Source: Gordonia liuliyuniae (GTDB lineage: Bacteria; Actinomycetota; Actinomycetes; Mycobacteriales; Mycobacteriaceae). From it: a stretch of 64,000 nucleotides of DNA. How positions within the stretch are numbered: position 1 is the first letter of the stretch; each line of letters opens with the position of its first letter. The notes beneath the pieces were generated by a model. That model did no database searches. It was not told the origin of the DNA and saw nothing but the letters and a program-made list of their open reading frames with translations. The stretch covers positions 62,001 through 126,000 of the forward strand of contig NZ_JAKKOT010000003.1 in the NCBI RefSeq assembly GCF_021739025.1. Reading direction: 5' to 3'. The position numbers were made by a program, and so were the translations under genes. Below are positions 1 through 8,085 of this stretch, piece by piece.

Positions 1-1202
1 CCGGTGAACTCGCTGAGCACGAGGGCTCCGCCGAGGTCAGCGCGGGCCGCCGCATACTCTTTCGCGACCAGGTTCATGCCGTCCCGCAGCGGGGTCACGA
101 GCATGACGTCGGCGGCGAGGAAGTACGCCAGCAGTTCGTCGCGCGGCACGGGCTGGAGTAGATACCGGACCGGTGGGCTGCTCACCGTGCCATGGGTTCC
201 GTTGATGTGCGCCACCGAGCGCTCGATGCGGTCGCGGACCGCGATGTAGCTGTCGACGTGCTCCCGGCTCGGGCTGGCCAGTTGCACCAGGACGGTGTCG
301 GCCGGGTCGAGCCGACCTTCGCGGAACAGACCGTCGAGCGCGTCGAGCCGGACGTCGATGCCCTTCGTGTAGTCGAGTCGGTCGACCCCCAGCAGGACCG
401 TCGACGGGTTGCCGAGTTCGGCGCGGATCGCTGCGGCGCGGTCGGTCATCGCCGCAGCCTGTTCGGCTACCGCGGACGCATCGATCGAGATCGGGAACGA
501 CCCGACCCGGATGGTGCGTGAGCCGTCTCGGACGGTGCCGAGTCCGTCGCGGACGCCGACGGGGTCCCGCGAGGCGTCCAAGTCCAGGACACGGCGGACC
601 AGAGTCAGGAAGTTCTCGGCGCCGCCCGGCAGATGGAATCCGACGAGGTCGGCCCCGAGCAGGCCGCGGAGCAACTCCTCACGCCACGGGAGGCGCGCGA
701 ACAGTTCGAACGAGGGGAACGGGATGTGCAGGAAGAAGCCGATGCGCAGATCGGGGCGAAGTTCGCGGAGCATCGACGGGACGAGCTGCAGCTGGTAGTC
801 ATGCACCCATACGGTTGCGCCCTCGTCAGCCGCCTCCGACGCAGCTTCGGCGAACTTGCGGTTGACGGCCACGTACGTCGTCCACCAGTCGTGGTCGAAC
901 ACCGGCTCCACGAGCAGATCGTGGTAGAGCGGCCAGAGGGTCGAATTGGCGAAACCCTCGTAATAGTCGGCGATCTCATCGCTCGACAGCGGAACCGATC
1001 GAACGTCGATTCCGTCGATCCGGGGGTCGTCCGACGAGTCAGGGACGCCGCTCCAGCCCACCCACGCGCCCGACCGCGAAGCCAGGGTCGGAGTCAATGC
1101 AGTGACGAGCCCGCCGGGCGCACGCTTCCACGTGGTGGTCCCGTCGGGCTCGACACGTTTGTCGACCGGGAGGCGGTTGGCGACTACGACGAAGTCAGCC
1201 AT
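1..1202 (-). CDS. otsA: Trehalose-6-phosphate synthase, 3' end cut by window edge
   Basis: This is a GT20 glucosyltransferase that makes trehalose 6-phosphate from a nucleotide-glucose and glucose 6-phosphate. It supplies trehalose for stress protection and for trehalose mycolates. The first 400 residues are present. The N-terminus reads [14 protein letters not shown] and is followed by the KRAPGGL sugar-nucleotide loop, [11 protein letters not shown], a [10 protein letters not shown] segment, [13 protein letters not shown] and, close to the edge, [13 protein letters not shown]. All are characteristic of OtsA. Family members are about 480-500 residues, so roughly 80-100 C-terminal residues lie outside the window. 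The ATG lies 6 bases after the stop of a small upstream gene, so the two are probably cotranscribed. Confidence 0.95.
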   Translation of the reverse strand, partial: MADFVVVANRLPVDKRVEPDGTTTWKRAPGGLVTALTPTLASRSGAWVGWSGVPDSSDDPRIDGIDVRSVPLSSDEIADYYEGFANSTLWPLYHDLLVEPVFDHDWWTTYVAVNRKFAEAASEAADEGATVWVHDYQLQLVPSMLRELRPDLRIGFFLHIPFPSFELFARLPWREELLRGLLGADLVGFHLPGGAENFLTLVRRVLDLDASRDPVGVRDGLGTVRDGSRTIRVGSFPISIDASAVAEQAAAMTDRAAAIRAELGNPSTVLLGVDRLDYTKGIDVRLDALDGLFREGRLDPADTVLVQLASPSREHVDSYIAVRDRIERSVAHINGTHGTVSSPPVRYLLQPVPRDELLAYFLAADVMLVTPLRDGMNLVAKEYAAARADLGGALVLSEFT

Positions 1203-1208
1203 GCCGGT

Positions 1209-1376
1209 TCAGGCAGCCGGCTCGTCCGGTGCGATTCCGAGCATCGAGAGGAGCATCCGGCATTCGTCGGCGTCCGTCGCGTATGCGGCGACGACCCGCC
1301 GCGCGGACAGGGCGGTCTCGTCGGCCACGGGCACCAGTTCGTCGTCTGCGGCGATATCAGTTGTCTTAGCAGGCAT
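1209..1376 (-). CDS. 55-residue acidic protein upstream of otsA
   Basis: This small open frame runs from an ATG to a TGA 6 bases before otsA. The protein begins MPAKTTDIAADDELVPV and ends LLSMLGIAPDEPAA. The segment DADECRMLLSMLGI resembles a short helix seen in many small actinobacterial hypotheticals (recollection, not searched). There is no signal peptide or membrane segment. Tight coupling to otsA supports translation. The function is unknown; it may affect translational coupling of otsA or act as a small regulator. Start confidence is moderate because I see no strong ribosome-binding site. Confidence 0.6.
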   Translation of the reverse strand: MPAKTTDIAADDELVPVADETALSARRVVAAYATDADECRMLLSMLGIAPDEPAA

Positions 1377-1400
1377 GGTGCAGATTCTACCCTTCCCCGC

Positions 1401-2177
1401 TCAACTGCTCCGGTCCGCGTTCGCGACGATCGCATCGCGCACGTACTGCGCCAACCCCGGTTCGAGATCGTTGTACGTCGCCGCGAACCGCGGGTCGGTG
1501 ACGTACATCTCGCCCAGACAGCGGTGAAATTCGTGGTCGCAGTCGTAGAACCGCTCGTCCATCTGCACTCGCGCGCGTTCGGCGACGGCCACCGCGACGT
1601 CGCCGTCGGCCGGTTCGCCCGCACGCTTGGCCGCGATGAACGCGTCGTTCGTCGCGTCCTGCTCCTCTTTGATCTGCGCCCAGTCGGCCTTCGTGTAGCG
1701 GGCCGTCCGGGCCTGCGACTGGGCCCACCTGTCGGTGTCGCCCCACCGCTCCTGGGCTTCGGCCTGGTATTCGTCGGAGAACCCGTGCCCGAACAGTTCG
1801 CGCATATCTTCGTCGGTGGCCGGTCGGTTGTTCATCTCTCGCTCCAATGCTTGATCGATCGCGTCGACGAGCACCTCGAGCTCGTCACGCCTGGCGGCGA
1901 CGACGTCACGCTGACGGCGGAGATGCTCGACGGTCCCGTCCGGACCGTCGAGCAGGTCGGCGATCTCGTCGAGCGGCAGCTCCAGCCGCCGGTACACCAC
2001 GATCTGTTGCAGCCGCACCAGATCCGTCTCGGTGTAGAGGCGGTATCCGGCGCTGCTCCGTGCGGTGGGGCGCAGCAAACCGATCTCGTCGTAATGGTGC
2101 AGGGTCCGCACCGTCACGCCGGAACGGTCGGCGAGCCGACCCACCGTCCAGGTGGCGTTCTTGCGTGTCATCGTCAC
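1401..2177 (-). CDS. MerR-family regulator with TipAS ligand domain
   Basis: The N-terminal MerR winged helix (about residues 9-80) includes WTVGRLADRSGVTVRTLHHYDEIGL and SSAGYRLYTETDL. It is followed by a dimerisation coiled coil (about 80-125) and a C-terminal TipAS-type antibiotic-recognition domain (about 130-255: EMNN, FGHGFSDEYQAEAQERWGDT, HEFHRCLGEMYV). Proteins of this kind bind drugs or peptides and activate their own promoter by untwisting a long spacer. The frame opens at a GTG at 2177; an in-frame ATG at 2171 is an equally good start. The promoter just upstream carries an operator in a 19-base spacer, which predicts autoregulation. No dedicated target pump is adjacent; the ThrE-like exporter upstream is on the same strand but precedes this promoter. 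Confidence 0.88.
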   Translation of the reverse strand: MTMTRKNATWTVGRLADRSGVTVRTLHHYDEIGLLRPTARSSAGYRLYTETDLVRLQQIVVYRRLELPLDEIADLLDGPDGTVEHLRRQRDVVAARRDELEVLVDAIDQALEREMNNRPATDEDMRELFGHGFSDEYQAEAQERWGDTDRWAQSQARTARYTKADWAQIKEEQDATNDAFIAAKRAGEPADGDVAVAVAERARVQMDERFYDCDHEFHRCLGEMYVTDPRFAATYNDLEPGLAQYVRDAIVANADRSS

Positions 2178-2184
2178 GCCTTCG

Positions 2185-2215
2185 ATCGTCGACTCTCACG
2201 TCGCGTGAGAGTCAA
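2185..2215 (-). promoter_or_regulatory. MerR-type promoter with operator in 19-base spacer
   Basis: On the minus strand TTGACT (2215-2210) is followed by exactly 19 bases and then GACGAT (2190-2185). The spacer region holds a perfect inverted repeat with arms GACTCTCACG and CGTGAGAGTC (2191-2200 and 2204-2213) around 3 bases. An overlong spacer occupied by a palindrome is the hallmark of MerR-family promoters. It lies immediately upstream of the TipAS regulator and overlaps the last codon and stop of the preceding gene. Confidence 0.75.
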
Positions 2216-3678
2216 GCCTTCATGTCGGTGCCGTGCCGGCCGGGTCGCCGCATCACCGGTTTAAGCAGGTCAGGTCGCTGCGGTATGCGGATGAGGCCAT
2301 TGGGAAGATGCGGGCGCCGCAGGGAGCGGGCGAGGAACTCGCCGAGGGTGACTCCGGCGGCGAGCGCGCACCCGGTCGTCAACGCGGCGGCGACCTCACC
2401 GAACCCGATCAGCGACTGGCCGCTCATGATCCCGTAGAGGCCGCGGTAGATCGAGAGGCCGGGCAGGAGCGGGGTGATGCCTGCGACGGCGACGACGAGC
2501 GGCGGGGTGAGCGCACGGCGGGCGGCGAGACCACCGACGAGACCGACCACGATCGCAGCCGCGGCCGAGCTGAGAATGGTGCCGGAGTCGGTGAGGGCGA
2601 GACCGAACGCGACCGCCGCCGCGACGGCGCCCGCCCCGAACGCGACCGGGATGGCACGTCGTTCGGCGTAGCTACCGACGGCGAACGCTCCCGCCGCGAT
2701 CGCGCCGCCGACGATGCGCGCGGCTAGGTCGGTTGGGCCGAACGGCATCTGGGTGCCGAGGCCCGGCAGGATGACGCCGAAGCTTTCAGTCATCCGCAGA
2801 CCCAACGCGACGCCTGCGAGTATCCCGCCGGTCAACAGGACGACTTCGCAGAATCGCGCTGTCCCGGTGATCGGAGCTCCGGTGATCGCGTCCTGCACCG
2901 AACCGACGAGCGACAGCCCGGACAGGAGCACCACGATGCCCGCCGCGATGATCTGGGACGGCACGAACGTGTCGTCGAGCCCGAGCGCGTCCCGCCAATG
3001 GAACAGCAACGCCGCGGGCACGATGGCGATGAACCCGCCCGCGAACTGCTGGAAGAACATCGGGGTCCCGACTCGGGCGAGACGTCGGTTGAGAGTGACG
3101 ATGACGATTGTCGTGATGAGTGCGGTGACGCCGACGATCCAGGTGCCGCCGAGCAGGATCGAGATGCCCGACGCCATCACTCCCCACCCCGTGTTCGCTA
3201 TCCAGTACGGGTAGGGGTGCGGGGCCCGGGTGATCTCATCGACGATGCCGTGCGCCGTCGCAGGGGTGATCGCGAGTTGCCGGATGCGACGGACCAGTCG
3301 GTCGACGTGTGCGAGTCGGGTGAAGTCGAGCGACCTCGCGTACACGGTGCGCACACACGTCACCGGCGGCAGGTTGTTCCCGCGCTGCGCGCACACGAGG
3401 ATCGTGTTGAACGTGACGTCGATGTCGACGTCGTCGAGGCCGTAGATGCCCGCGACGAACTCGATCTGGCGTCGAGTGTCGATCGCGCCGGTCCCCGAGT
3501 CGAGGAGAACCGCGCCGATCTTCGCAGCGAGGTCGAGGACCTCGGTGATCGCGGCTTCGTCGTCGATCGCGATCGGCTTGCGTGGCGCGACGACGATGCT
3601 GCCCGGCTCGATCGTGTCGATCGTGGCCTGGGCTGTTCCGAGGACGCGGTTGAGTCCTCGACGGATGAACGCACGCAC
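2212..3678 (-). CDS. ThrE-family threonine/serine exporter-like membrane protein
   Basis: The N-terminal ThrE cytoplasmic domain (about 40-160) contains ITEVLDLAAKIGAVLLDSGTG and the conserved DIDVTFNTILV. About ten hydrophobic segments follow (from about residue 170 on), forming the fused ThrE and ThrE_2-like membrane halves. The family exports threonine and serine in corynebacteria; Rv3737 is a similar M. tuberculosis protein. I placed the start at a GTG at 3678 because an AGGAGG (3692-3687 on the minus strand) sits 8 bases before it. The longer frame starts with a TTG at 3741 and adds 21 residues without a visible ribosome-binding site. From the GTG the protein is 488 residues. Substrate is inferred from family only. 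Confidence 0.85.
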   Translation of the reverse strand: MRAFIRRGLNRVLGTAQATIDTIEPGSIVVAPRKPIAIDDEAAITEVLDLAAKIGAVLLDSGTGAIDTRRQIEFVAGIYGLDDVDIDVTFNTILVCAQRGNNLPPVTCVRTVYARSLDFTRLAHVDRLVRRIRQLAITPATAHGIVDEITRAPHPYPYWIANTGWGVMASGISILLGGTWIVGVTALITTIVIVTLNRRLARVGTPMFFQQFAGGFIAIVPAALLFHWRDALGLDDTFVPSQIIAAGIVVLLSGLSLVGSVQDAITGAPITGTARFCEVVLLTGGILAGVALGLRMTESFGVILPGLGTQMPFGPTDLAARIVGGAIAAGAFAVGSYAERRAIPVAFGAGAVAAAVAFGLALTDSGTILSSAAAAIVVGLVGGLAARRALTPPLVVAVAGITPLLPGLSIYRGLYGIMSGQSLIGFGEVAAALTTGCALAAGVTLGEFLARSLRRPHLPNGLIRIPQRPDLLKPVMRRPGRHGTDMKA

Positions 3679-3776
3679 GTGCGTGGCCTCCTCTCGGTCC
3701 GGTAGGTAGACGGGTGGGTGCGTGGTGTCGCGGCTATGCAAACGATGCTAGTCCCGGCCGGGCGGCGGGCGACGGT

Positions 3777-3782
3777 TATACT
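3777..3782 (+). promoter_or_regulatory. -10 element for tRNA-Thr
   Basis: TATACT is an excellent match to the housekeeping -10 hexamer. It lies 12 bases before the tRNA 5' end, consistent with a short leader. I see no good -35 at the expected distance. The gap between tRNA and the divergent exporter is short, so the two promoters must be closely packed. Confidence 0.5.
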
Positions 3783-3794
3783 TTTACCCCGCAC

Positions 3795-3869
3795 GCCTCC
3801 TTAGCTCAGTGGTAGAGCACTCGCCTTGTAAGCGAGCGGTCGTCAGTTCAATCCTGACAGGGGGCTCCA
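3795..3869 (+). tRNA. tRNA-Thr(TGT)
   Basis: A full cloverleaf is visible. The acceptor stem GCCTCCT pairs with AGGGGGC, with one G-U pair. The D arm contains TTAGCTCAGTGGTAGAGC, and the anticodon stem CTCGC/GCGAG encloses a seven-base loop with anticodon TGT at 3827-3829. The T arm GTCAG-TTCAATC-CTGAC is intact. The mature part ends at 3866 and CCA is encoded (3867-3869). It decodes ACA and other ACN threonine codons. Confidence 0.95.
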
Positions 3870-3870
3870 C

Positions 3871-3905
3871 CACGTTCCCTTCGGTTGTTCGCCGGAGGGA
3901 ACGTG
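3871..3905 (+). terminator. Hairpin terminator after tRNA-Thr
   Basis: Ten-base arms CACGTTCCCT and AGGGAACGTG match perfectly around a 15-base loop that can pair further (CGG/CCG). It begins two bases after the encoded CCA. There is no U tract, as is common for actinobacterial terminators. Confidence 0.7.
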
Positions 3906-4018
3906 TGCGTTGCGCACTGTGATGGACGTGTCATATCGCCGAGGTCTCTCGTGCAGAACCCACTCTGCTCACACCGGATTCGCACGGTTCTCTCAGCGGC
4001 CGTCCGTAGATTCGCCGC

Positions 4019-5437
4019 ATGAGTTCATCAGCTGACAACTTCGTGCAGACCCGATTCATCGACGGTTGGTCCAGGACGAACGGGGTCCACGCTGCGGTGC
4101 TCGCGACCCGCGACGTGGACACCATCGCGCGGGCCGTCGAACGGGTGGCCGACGAGCGCCCCGATGCGCCGCGATATCTGCGGCACGGAGTGATCGCGCG
4201 AGGGCTGGGGCGCTCGTACAACGAGTCGGCGCAGAATCGAGCGGGCCTCACGATCGACATGACCGCACTCGATCGGATCCACCGGATCGACGGTGAGGAA
4301 CTGGTGGTCGACGTCGACGCAGGCGTGAGTCTCGACCGGCTGCTGCGGACGCTCGTCCCGCTCGGGTTGTGGCTGCCGGTGCTGCCGGGGACCCGGCAGG
4401 TCACTGTCGGCGGGGCGATCGCCCACGACATCCACGGCAAGAGCCACCACAGCACCGGCAGCTTCGGCGACCAGGTTGTCGACGTCGATCTACTGGTCGC
4501 CGACGGCCGCATCCTCACCCTGACGCCGGACGGATCGCCCGACGACCCCGACGGATCGCTGTTCTGGGCGACGGTCGCCGGACTAGGCCTCACCGGCATC
4601 ATCCTGCGTGCGCGTCTGCGGATGCAGCGCACCGACAGCGCGTACTTTCTCGCTGACGGTGTCGTCACCACCAGCGTGGAAGAGACGATCGACCTGCATC
4701 GCAACGGGTGGGGCGACTCCGCGGACTACAGTGCGGGCTGGTTCGACGCGGTCAGCAAGGAACCCAGGCTCGGTCGCGGCTTCTTCACGCGCGGTCGGCT
4801 CGCGACCGTCGAAGAACTGCCCGCGAAGCTGCGGAAGAATCCGCTGACGTTCGACGCCCCGCAATATCTGACGGTGCCCGACGTCTTCCCGAGCGGGCTC
4901 GGCAACCGGTACACGTTCGGTCTGATGAGTGAAGCGTACTTCCGCACCGGTTCGACGTTCACCGACAAAATCCACAACATCACCGGGTTCCTGCACCCGC
5001 TCGACATCATGGGGGAGTGGAATCGCTTCTACGGTCGGAAAGGATTCCTGCAGTACCAGTTCGTGATTCCGCCGGAGAACCTCGACGCGTTCGGTCCGCT
5101 GCTGCGCGCCGTGCGCCGCTCCGGGCACGCGAGCTTCCTCAACGTCCTCAAGATGTTCGGCGACGGCAACCGCGCGCCGCTGTCGTTTCCGACAGCCGGC
5201 ATGACCGCGACGTTCGACTTCGCAATCAGCCGCGGACTCGACCGCCTCGTCGCCGACCTGGACCGCCGCGTCCTCGACGCGGGCGGACGTCTCTACTCGG
5301 CGAAGGACTCGGCGACATCGCCCGCCACCTTCCGCGCGATGTATCCGCGGTTGGACGAGTGGATCGCGGTGCGCCGCCGCATTGACCCGACGGGGGTGTT
5401 CGTCTCCGACATGGCGAAACGGTTGAACCTCGTGTGA
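4019..5437 (+). CDS. DprE1-like FAD-dependent oxidoreductase (paralogue candidate)
   Basis: The whole length resembles DprE1, the flavoprotein that oxidises decaprenylphosphoryl-ribose on the way to arabinan. Landmarks are RGLGRSYNESAQN, LPVLPGTRQVTVGGAIAHDIHGK, the FAD-linked HHSTGSFG, FDAPQYLTVPDVFPSGLGN, GEWNRFYG, GFLQYQFVIP, and near the end RLYSAKDSAT with the conserved catalytic-site Lys. It is 472 residues against about 461 for M. tuberculosis DprE1. Where DprE1 has Cys387, the residue attacked by benzothiazinones, this protein has Thr398 in GMTATFDF. It stands alone with no dprE2, ubiA or aft gene nearby, so a specialised paralogue is more likely than the arabinan enzyme itself. Substrate unknown. 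Confidence 0.85.
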   Translation: MSSSADNFVQTRFIDGWSRTNGVHAAVLATRDVDTIARAVERVADERPDAPRYLRHGVIARGLGRSYNESAQNRAGLTIDMTALDRIHRIDGEELVVDVDAGVSLDRLLRTLVPLGLWLPVLPGTRQVTVGGAIAHDIHGKSHHSTGSFGDQVVDVDLLVADGRILTLTPDGSPDDPDGSLFWATVAGLGLTGIILRARLRMQRTDSAYFLADGVVTTSVEETIDLHRNGWGDSADYSAGWFDAVSKEPRLGRGFFTRGRLATVEELPAKLRKNPLTFDAPQYLTVPDVFPSGLGNRYTFGLMSEAYFRTGSTFTDKIHNITGFLHPLDIMGEWNRFYGRKGFLQYQFVIPPENLDAFGPLLRAVRRSGHASFLNVLKMFGDGNRAPLSFPTAGMTATFDFAISRGLDRLVADLDRRVLDAGGRLYSAKDSATSPATFRAMYPRLDEWIAVRRRIDPTGVFVSDMAKRLNLV

Positions 5438-5450
5438 GAGGAGGCCTCAA

Positions 5451-5558
5451 TGCAGGGTGCGGCGGCCTAATACGGGGTGAGACGGCCTAGTACAGGGTGA
5501 GACGGCCTAGTGCAGGGTGAGATGGCCTAGTACAGGGTGAGATGGCCTAATACAGGGC
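5451..5558. repeat. 20-base tandem repeat spanning a stop codon
   Basis: Five directly adjacent 20-base units (5451-5550) plus a partial sixth match the pattern TRCAGGGTGAGAYGGCCTAR (one unit has TACGGGG, the first has TGCGGCG). The unit contains the last two codons and TAG stop of the minus-strand GyrI-like gene, whose own end is in the rightmost full unit. The array fills the whole gap between two convergent genes. Confidence 0.9.
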
Positions 5559-6044
5559 GATCAGGTCGGTCCGCAGATCCTCCTGCGGGGTCGAAGACGG
5601 ATCGTTTACGTAGATCTCGATCGTCGCGCGGGGCGTCGACCCGCCGTTGGCCTCGTGCACCTCCATCAGCGCCTCCCACGCCGAGCCGAGACCGTCGAAG
5701 CCGCCGATGTGGCTCATGATCAACGCCTTGCCGGACGGGAACACCTCGTTGGCGATGTCGTGCGGGTTATCGGGGTCGCCGAAGTCGACGGTGTCGACCG
5801 GCGCGTCAACCGGGAAGCCGAGCGTCAGGTCGAACACGTCGGTCGGGTCGCCCTCATACATCGCGTAGCCGGGGCCCGCGGGCCGCGTCTGCGCGAGCGT
5901 GTGGAACGACTCGTCGAAAATCTCCCGCAGGTCCTCGAGCCGGACGTCGTAGAACTTCTGAGTGACGACGGCGATCCCGTCGGGCAGCGTCACTTCCATG
6001 GGCTGCAGGAACGAGTCGTCACGAAAGAACAGCGGGATGCTCAT
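5547..6044 (-). CDS. GyrI-like small-molecule-binding protein
   Basis: The 165-residue protein starts MSIPLFFRDDSFLQPMEV. It has the pattern of a stand-alone GyrI/AraC effector-binding domain: VTLPDGIAVVTQKFYDVRLEDLREIFDESFHTLAQT, then GYAMYEGDPTDVFDLTLGFPV and a C-terminal YVNDPSSTPQEDLRTDLI. Such domains bind hydrophobic ligands and sometimes hydrolyse cyclopropanoids. The frame is open further upstream to 6218, but the added residues are Arg-rich and unlike the family, so I chose the ATG at 6044. The gene faces the esterase gene across about 70 bases. Its stop codon lies in the tandem repeat array. Ligand unknown. Confidence 0.75.
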   Translation of the reverse strand: MSIPLFFRDDSFLQPMEVTLPDGIAVVTQKFYDVRLEDLREIFDESFHTLAQTRPAGPGYAMYEGDPTDVFDLTLGFPVDAPVDTVDFGDPDNPHDIANEVFPSGKALIMSHIGGFDGLGSAWEALMEVHEANGGSTPRATIEIYVNDPSSTPQEDLRTDLIALY

Positions 6045-6115
6045 GCCAACAGAGCGTACGGACGCCCCGACGCGCTCGCACTGCGGGCCGGTGCCGGTGA
6101 CGGCACAATGGGACT

Positions 6116-7687
6116 GTGAACTCCGATGATCTGGTCGTCGACACGTCCAACGGACCGATCCGAGGCATCGCCAGCGAATCCGTCGACGTCTGGAAGGGGA
6201 TCGCCTACGCGCGGCCACCGGTCGGCGAACTGCGGTGGCGGCACGCCGTCGAACCCGCGTACCACGCCGACGTCATCCCCGCAGACACGTTCGGTCCCGT
6301 CTGCCCACAACCCGTGATGCAGGTGGTCGAGCTCGCGGCAGGCACTCGGCAAGAAGAGGACTGCCTCTACCTGAACGTCGCGACGCCGCGCGGGGCGGCG
6401 GCGAGCGACGCGGAACTCCCCGTCATGGTGTGGATCCACGGCGGAGCCTATCTGTGCGGCGCAGGCTCCCAGCCGATGTACAACCCGGTCTCGTTGATCA
6501 CGACCGGCAACAGCGCGGGCACCCCCACCGTGATCGTGACCGTCAACTATCGGCTGGGCGCGTTCGGCTTCACCGACCTGTCGGCGTGGTCGACGGCCGA
6601 CCAGACGTACGAGGCCAACTGTGGGATGTCCGACGTCCTGGCCGCATTGGGATGGGTGAACCGGAACATCGCCGGGTTCGGGGGCGATCCGTCGAACGTC
6701 ACCGTGTTCGGCGAGTCGGCGGGCGGCGGCATCGTCACCACCCTCCTCACCATGCCCGCGGCCGACGGCCTGATCCACCGGGCGATAGCGCAGAGTTCGC
6801 CCGCCACCAGCGTGTACGGACGCGAACGAGCGGAGAAGTACGCCGAGTTGATGCTCGCGCCCATGCCACCGGACCGGGTACGGCCGGGCATGCTGCGCAG
6901 CGTCCCGGTCGGCGCGCTCGTCGCCGGATCGCAGCGCGCGTTCCTCGACGTCCCGCGAGACTTCCCAGGGACCATCGCGCACACGCCGGTGATCGACGGC
7001 GATCTGATACCCGACGATCCGCTGCGAGTCTACGACAGCGACGGTGCGCTGCCGGTGCCTCTGCTGATCGGTACCAACCGGCACGAGACATCCCTGTTCA
7101 AATGGATGTCGTCGCCGCTGATGCCGGTCAAGTCCGAGCACGTCGACGCGATGTTCGCGCACATCGGCACCGAACAGCCGGAGCTCCCGCTGCCCGAACC
7201 CGACCACCTCGACGACTCGTATCAGCATGTGAAGACGCGGGTGCGGAGCATGGCCATCTCGCGCGACATCGGGTTCCGAATGCCCGCGCTGTGGATCACC
7301 GAAGCCCACCACCGACAGGCACCGGTGCACCTGTACCGGTTCGACTGGGCGACTCCGTTGCTCCGCTTCATCGGCTTCGGCGCGGCGCACGCCACCGAAC
7401 TACCGTACGTGTGGGGCAATCCGACATCCACCAAACGCGACCCGATGTATCGACTCGGCGGCCGCCAGACCGGCGACGACGTGTGTCGCCGCGTACAGCG
7501 TCGCTGGCTCAACTTCGCGGCGTCCGGCGACCCCCGAATCGGCGACGGCAGTGATGAAGCCCGGTGGGAGCCGTACACCGACGACCGGCACGCGTCGTTA
7601 CGCATCGGCGCGCACGACACGGCATCAGTCGGTCTCGACGACGCATTGCTGCAAGCATGGGGTGAGGAGGTACTGAGTTTCCGATGA
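6116..7687 (+). CDS. Type B carboxylesterase
   Basis: This is a 523-residue alpha/beta hydrolase of the carboxylesterase type B family. It shows the N-terminal GPIRGIASESVDVWKGIAYARPPVGELRW, the EDCLYLNV motif, the oxyanion-hole segment VMVWIHGGAY, the nucleophile elbow VTVFGESAGGG and a late AAHATELPYVWG carrying the likely catalytic His. Members hydrolyse esters of varied alcohols. No signal peptide, so probably cytoplasmic. It starts at GTG and its last bases overlap the RidA gene by 4 bases, forming a three-gene operon with RidA and the winged-helix protein. Natural substrate unknown. Confidence 0.92.
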   Translation: MNSDDLVVDTSNGPIRGIASESVDVWKGIAYARPPVGELRWRHAVEPAYHADVIPADTFGPVCPQPVMQVVELAAGTRQEEDCLYLNVATPRGAAASDAELPVMVWIHGGAYLCGAGSQPMYNPVSLITTGNSAGTPTVIVTVNYRLGAFGFTDLSAWSTADQTYEANCGMSDVLAALGWVNRNIAGFGGDPSNVTVFGESAGGGIVTTLLTMPAADGLIHRAIAQSSPATSVYGRERAEKYAELMLAPMPPDRVRPGMLRSVPVGALVAGSQRAFLDVPRDFPGTIAHTPVIDGDLIPDDPLRVYDSDGALPVPLLIGTNRHETSLFKWMSSPLMPVKSEHVDAMFAHIGTEQPELPLPEPDHLDDSYQHVKTRVRSMAISRDIGFRMPALWITEAHHRQAPVHLYRFDWATPLLRFIGFGAAHATELPYVWGNPTSTKRDPMYRLGGRQTGDDVCRRVQRRWLNFAASGDPRIGDGSDEARWEPYTDDRHASLRIGAHDTASVGLDDALLQAWGEEVLSFR

Positions 7688-8085
7688 CTTACCCACACGT
7701 GCGCAGGCACGGTTCACAGGCATTGTTCGACGGCGGATTCGCCTACAGCGCAGAGGTTCTCGACGGTTCGGTGCTCTTCACCGCCGGGGTGTCGCCGTTG
7801 GATCGGGGCGGCGAGGTCGTCGCTCCCGACAATCCCGTGGCGCAGACCGGACACACCGTCGCGCTGCTGACGAAGCTGCTCGCCGAGCGCGGCGCGACGA
7901 TCGGCGACATCGTCAAACTGACCGTCTACGTCGCCACCTCCGATCGGACGGACCTCGCCGCAGTCTGGCAGGCGCTCGCCCCGGAATTCGGTGCCGACAT
8001 CCCGCCCGCCGTCATGGTGGCGGTCACCGTGCTGCCGTATCCCGGGCAGCGCGTCGAACTCGACGCCGTGGCCGCAGTCCGATGA
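7684..8085 (+). CDS. RidA/YjgF-family protein
   Basis: The 133-residue protein has the RidA fold signature: SAEVLDGSVLFTAGVSPLDRGGEVVAP, then VALLTKLLAERGATIGDIVKLTVYV and PPAVMVAVTVLPYPGQRVELDAVAAV. RidA proteins hydrolyse reactive enamines/imines or act as related deaminases. The usual Arg of strict RidA (in the RxCxQV region) is not present as written here; the segment reads PAVMVAV, so imine deaminase activity is uncertain. It overlaps both neighbours by 4 bases (ATGA), which indicates translational coupling within the esterase operon. Confidence 0.85.
   Translation: MTYPHVRRHGSQALFDGGFAYSAEVLDGSVLFTAGVSPLDRGGEVVAPDNPVAQTGHTVALLTKLLAERGATIGDIVKLTVYVATSDRTDLAAVWQALAPEFGADIPPAVMVAVTVLPYPGQRVELDAVAAVR

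Noticed and set aside
633..2264. A 543-residue plus-strand frame over otsA and the MerR gene
   Set aside because: It runs opposite clear otsA and MerR coding sequence, crosses their boundary and has shadow composition.
3678..3866. Functional link between tRNA-Thr and the ThrE-like exporter
   Set aside because: They are divergent with separate promoters; adjacency of a threonine tRNA and a threonine-exporter-family gene is probably chance.
5451..5558. CRISPR array
   Set aside because: The repeats are directly adjacent 20-base units without spacers, and no cas gene is present.
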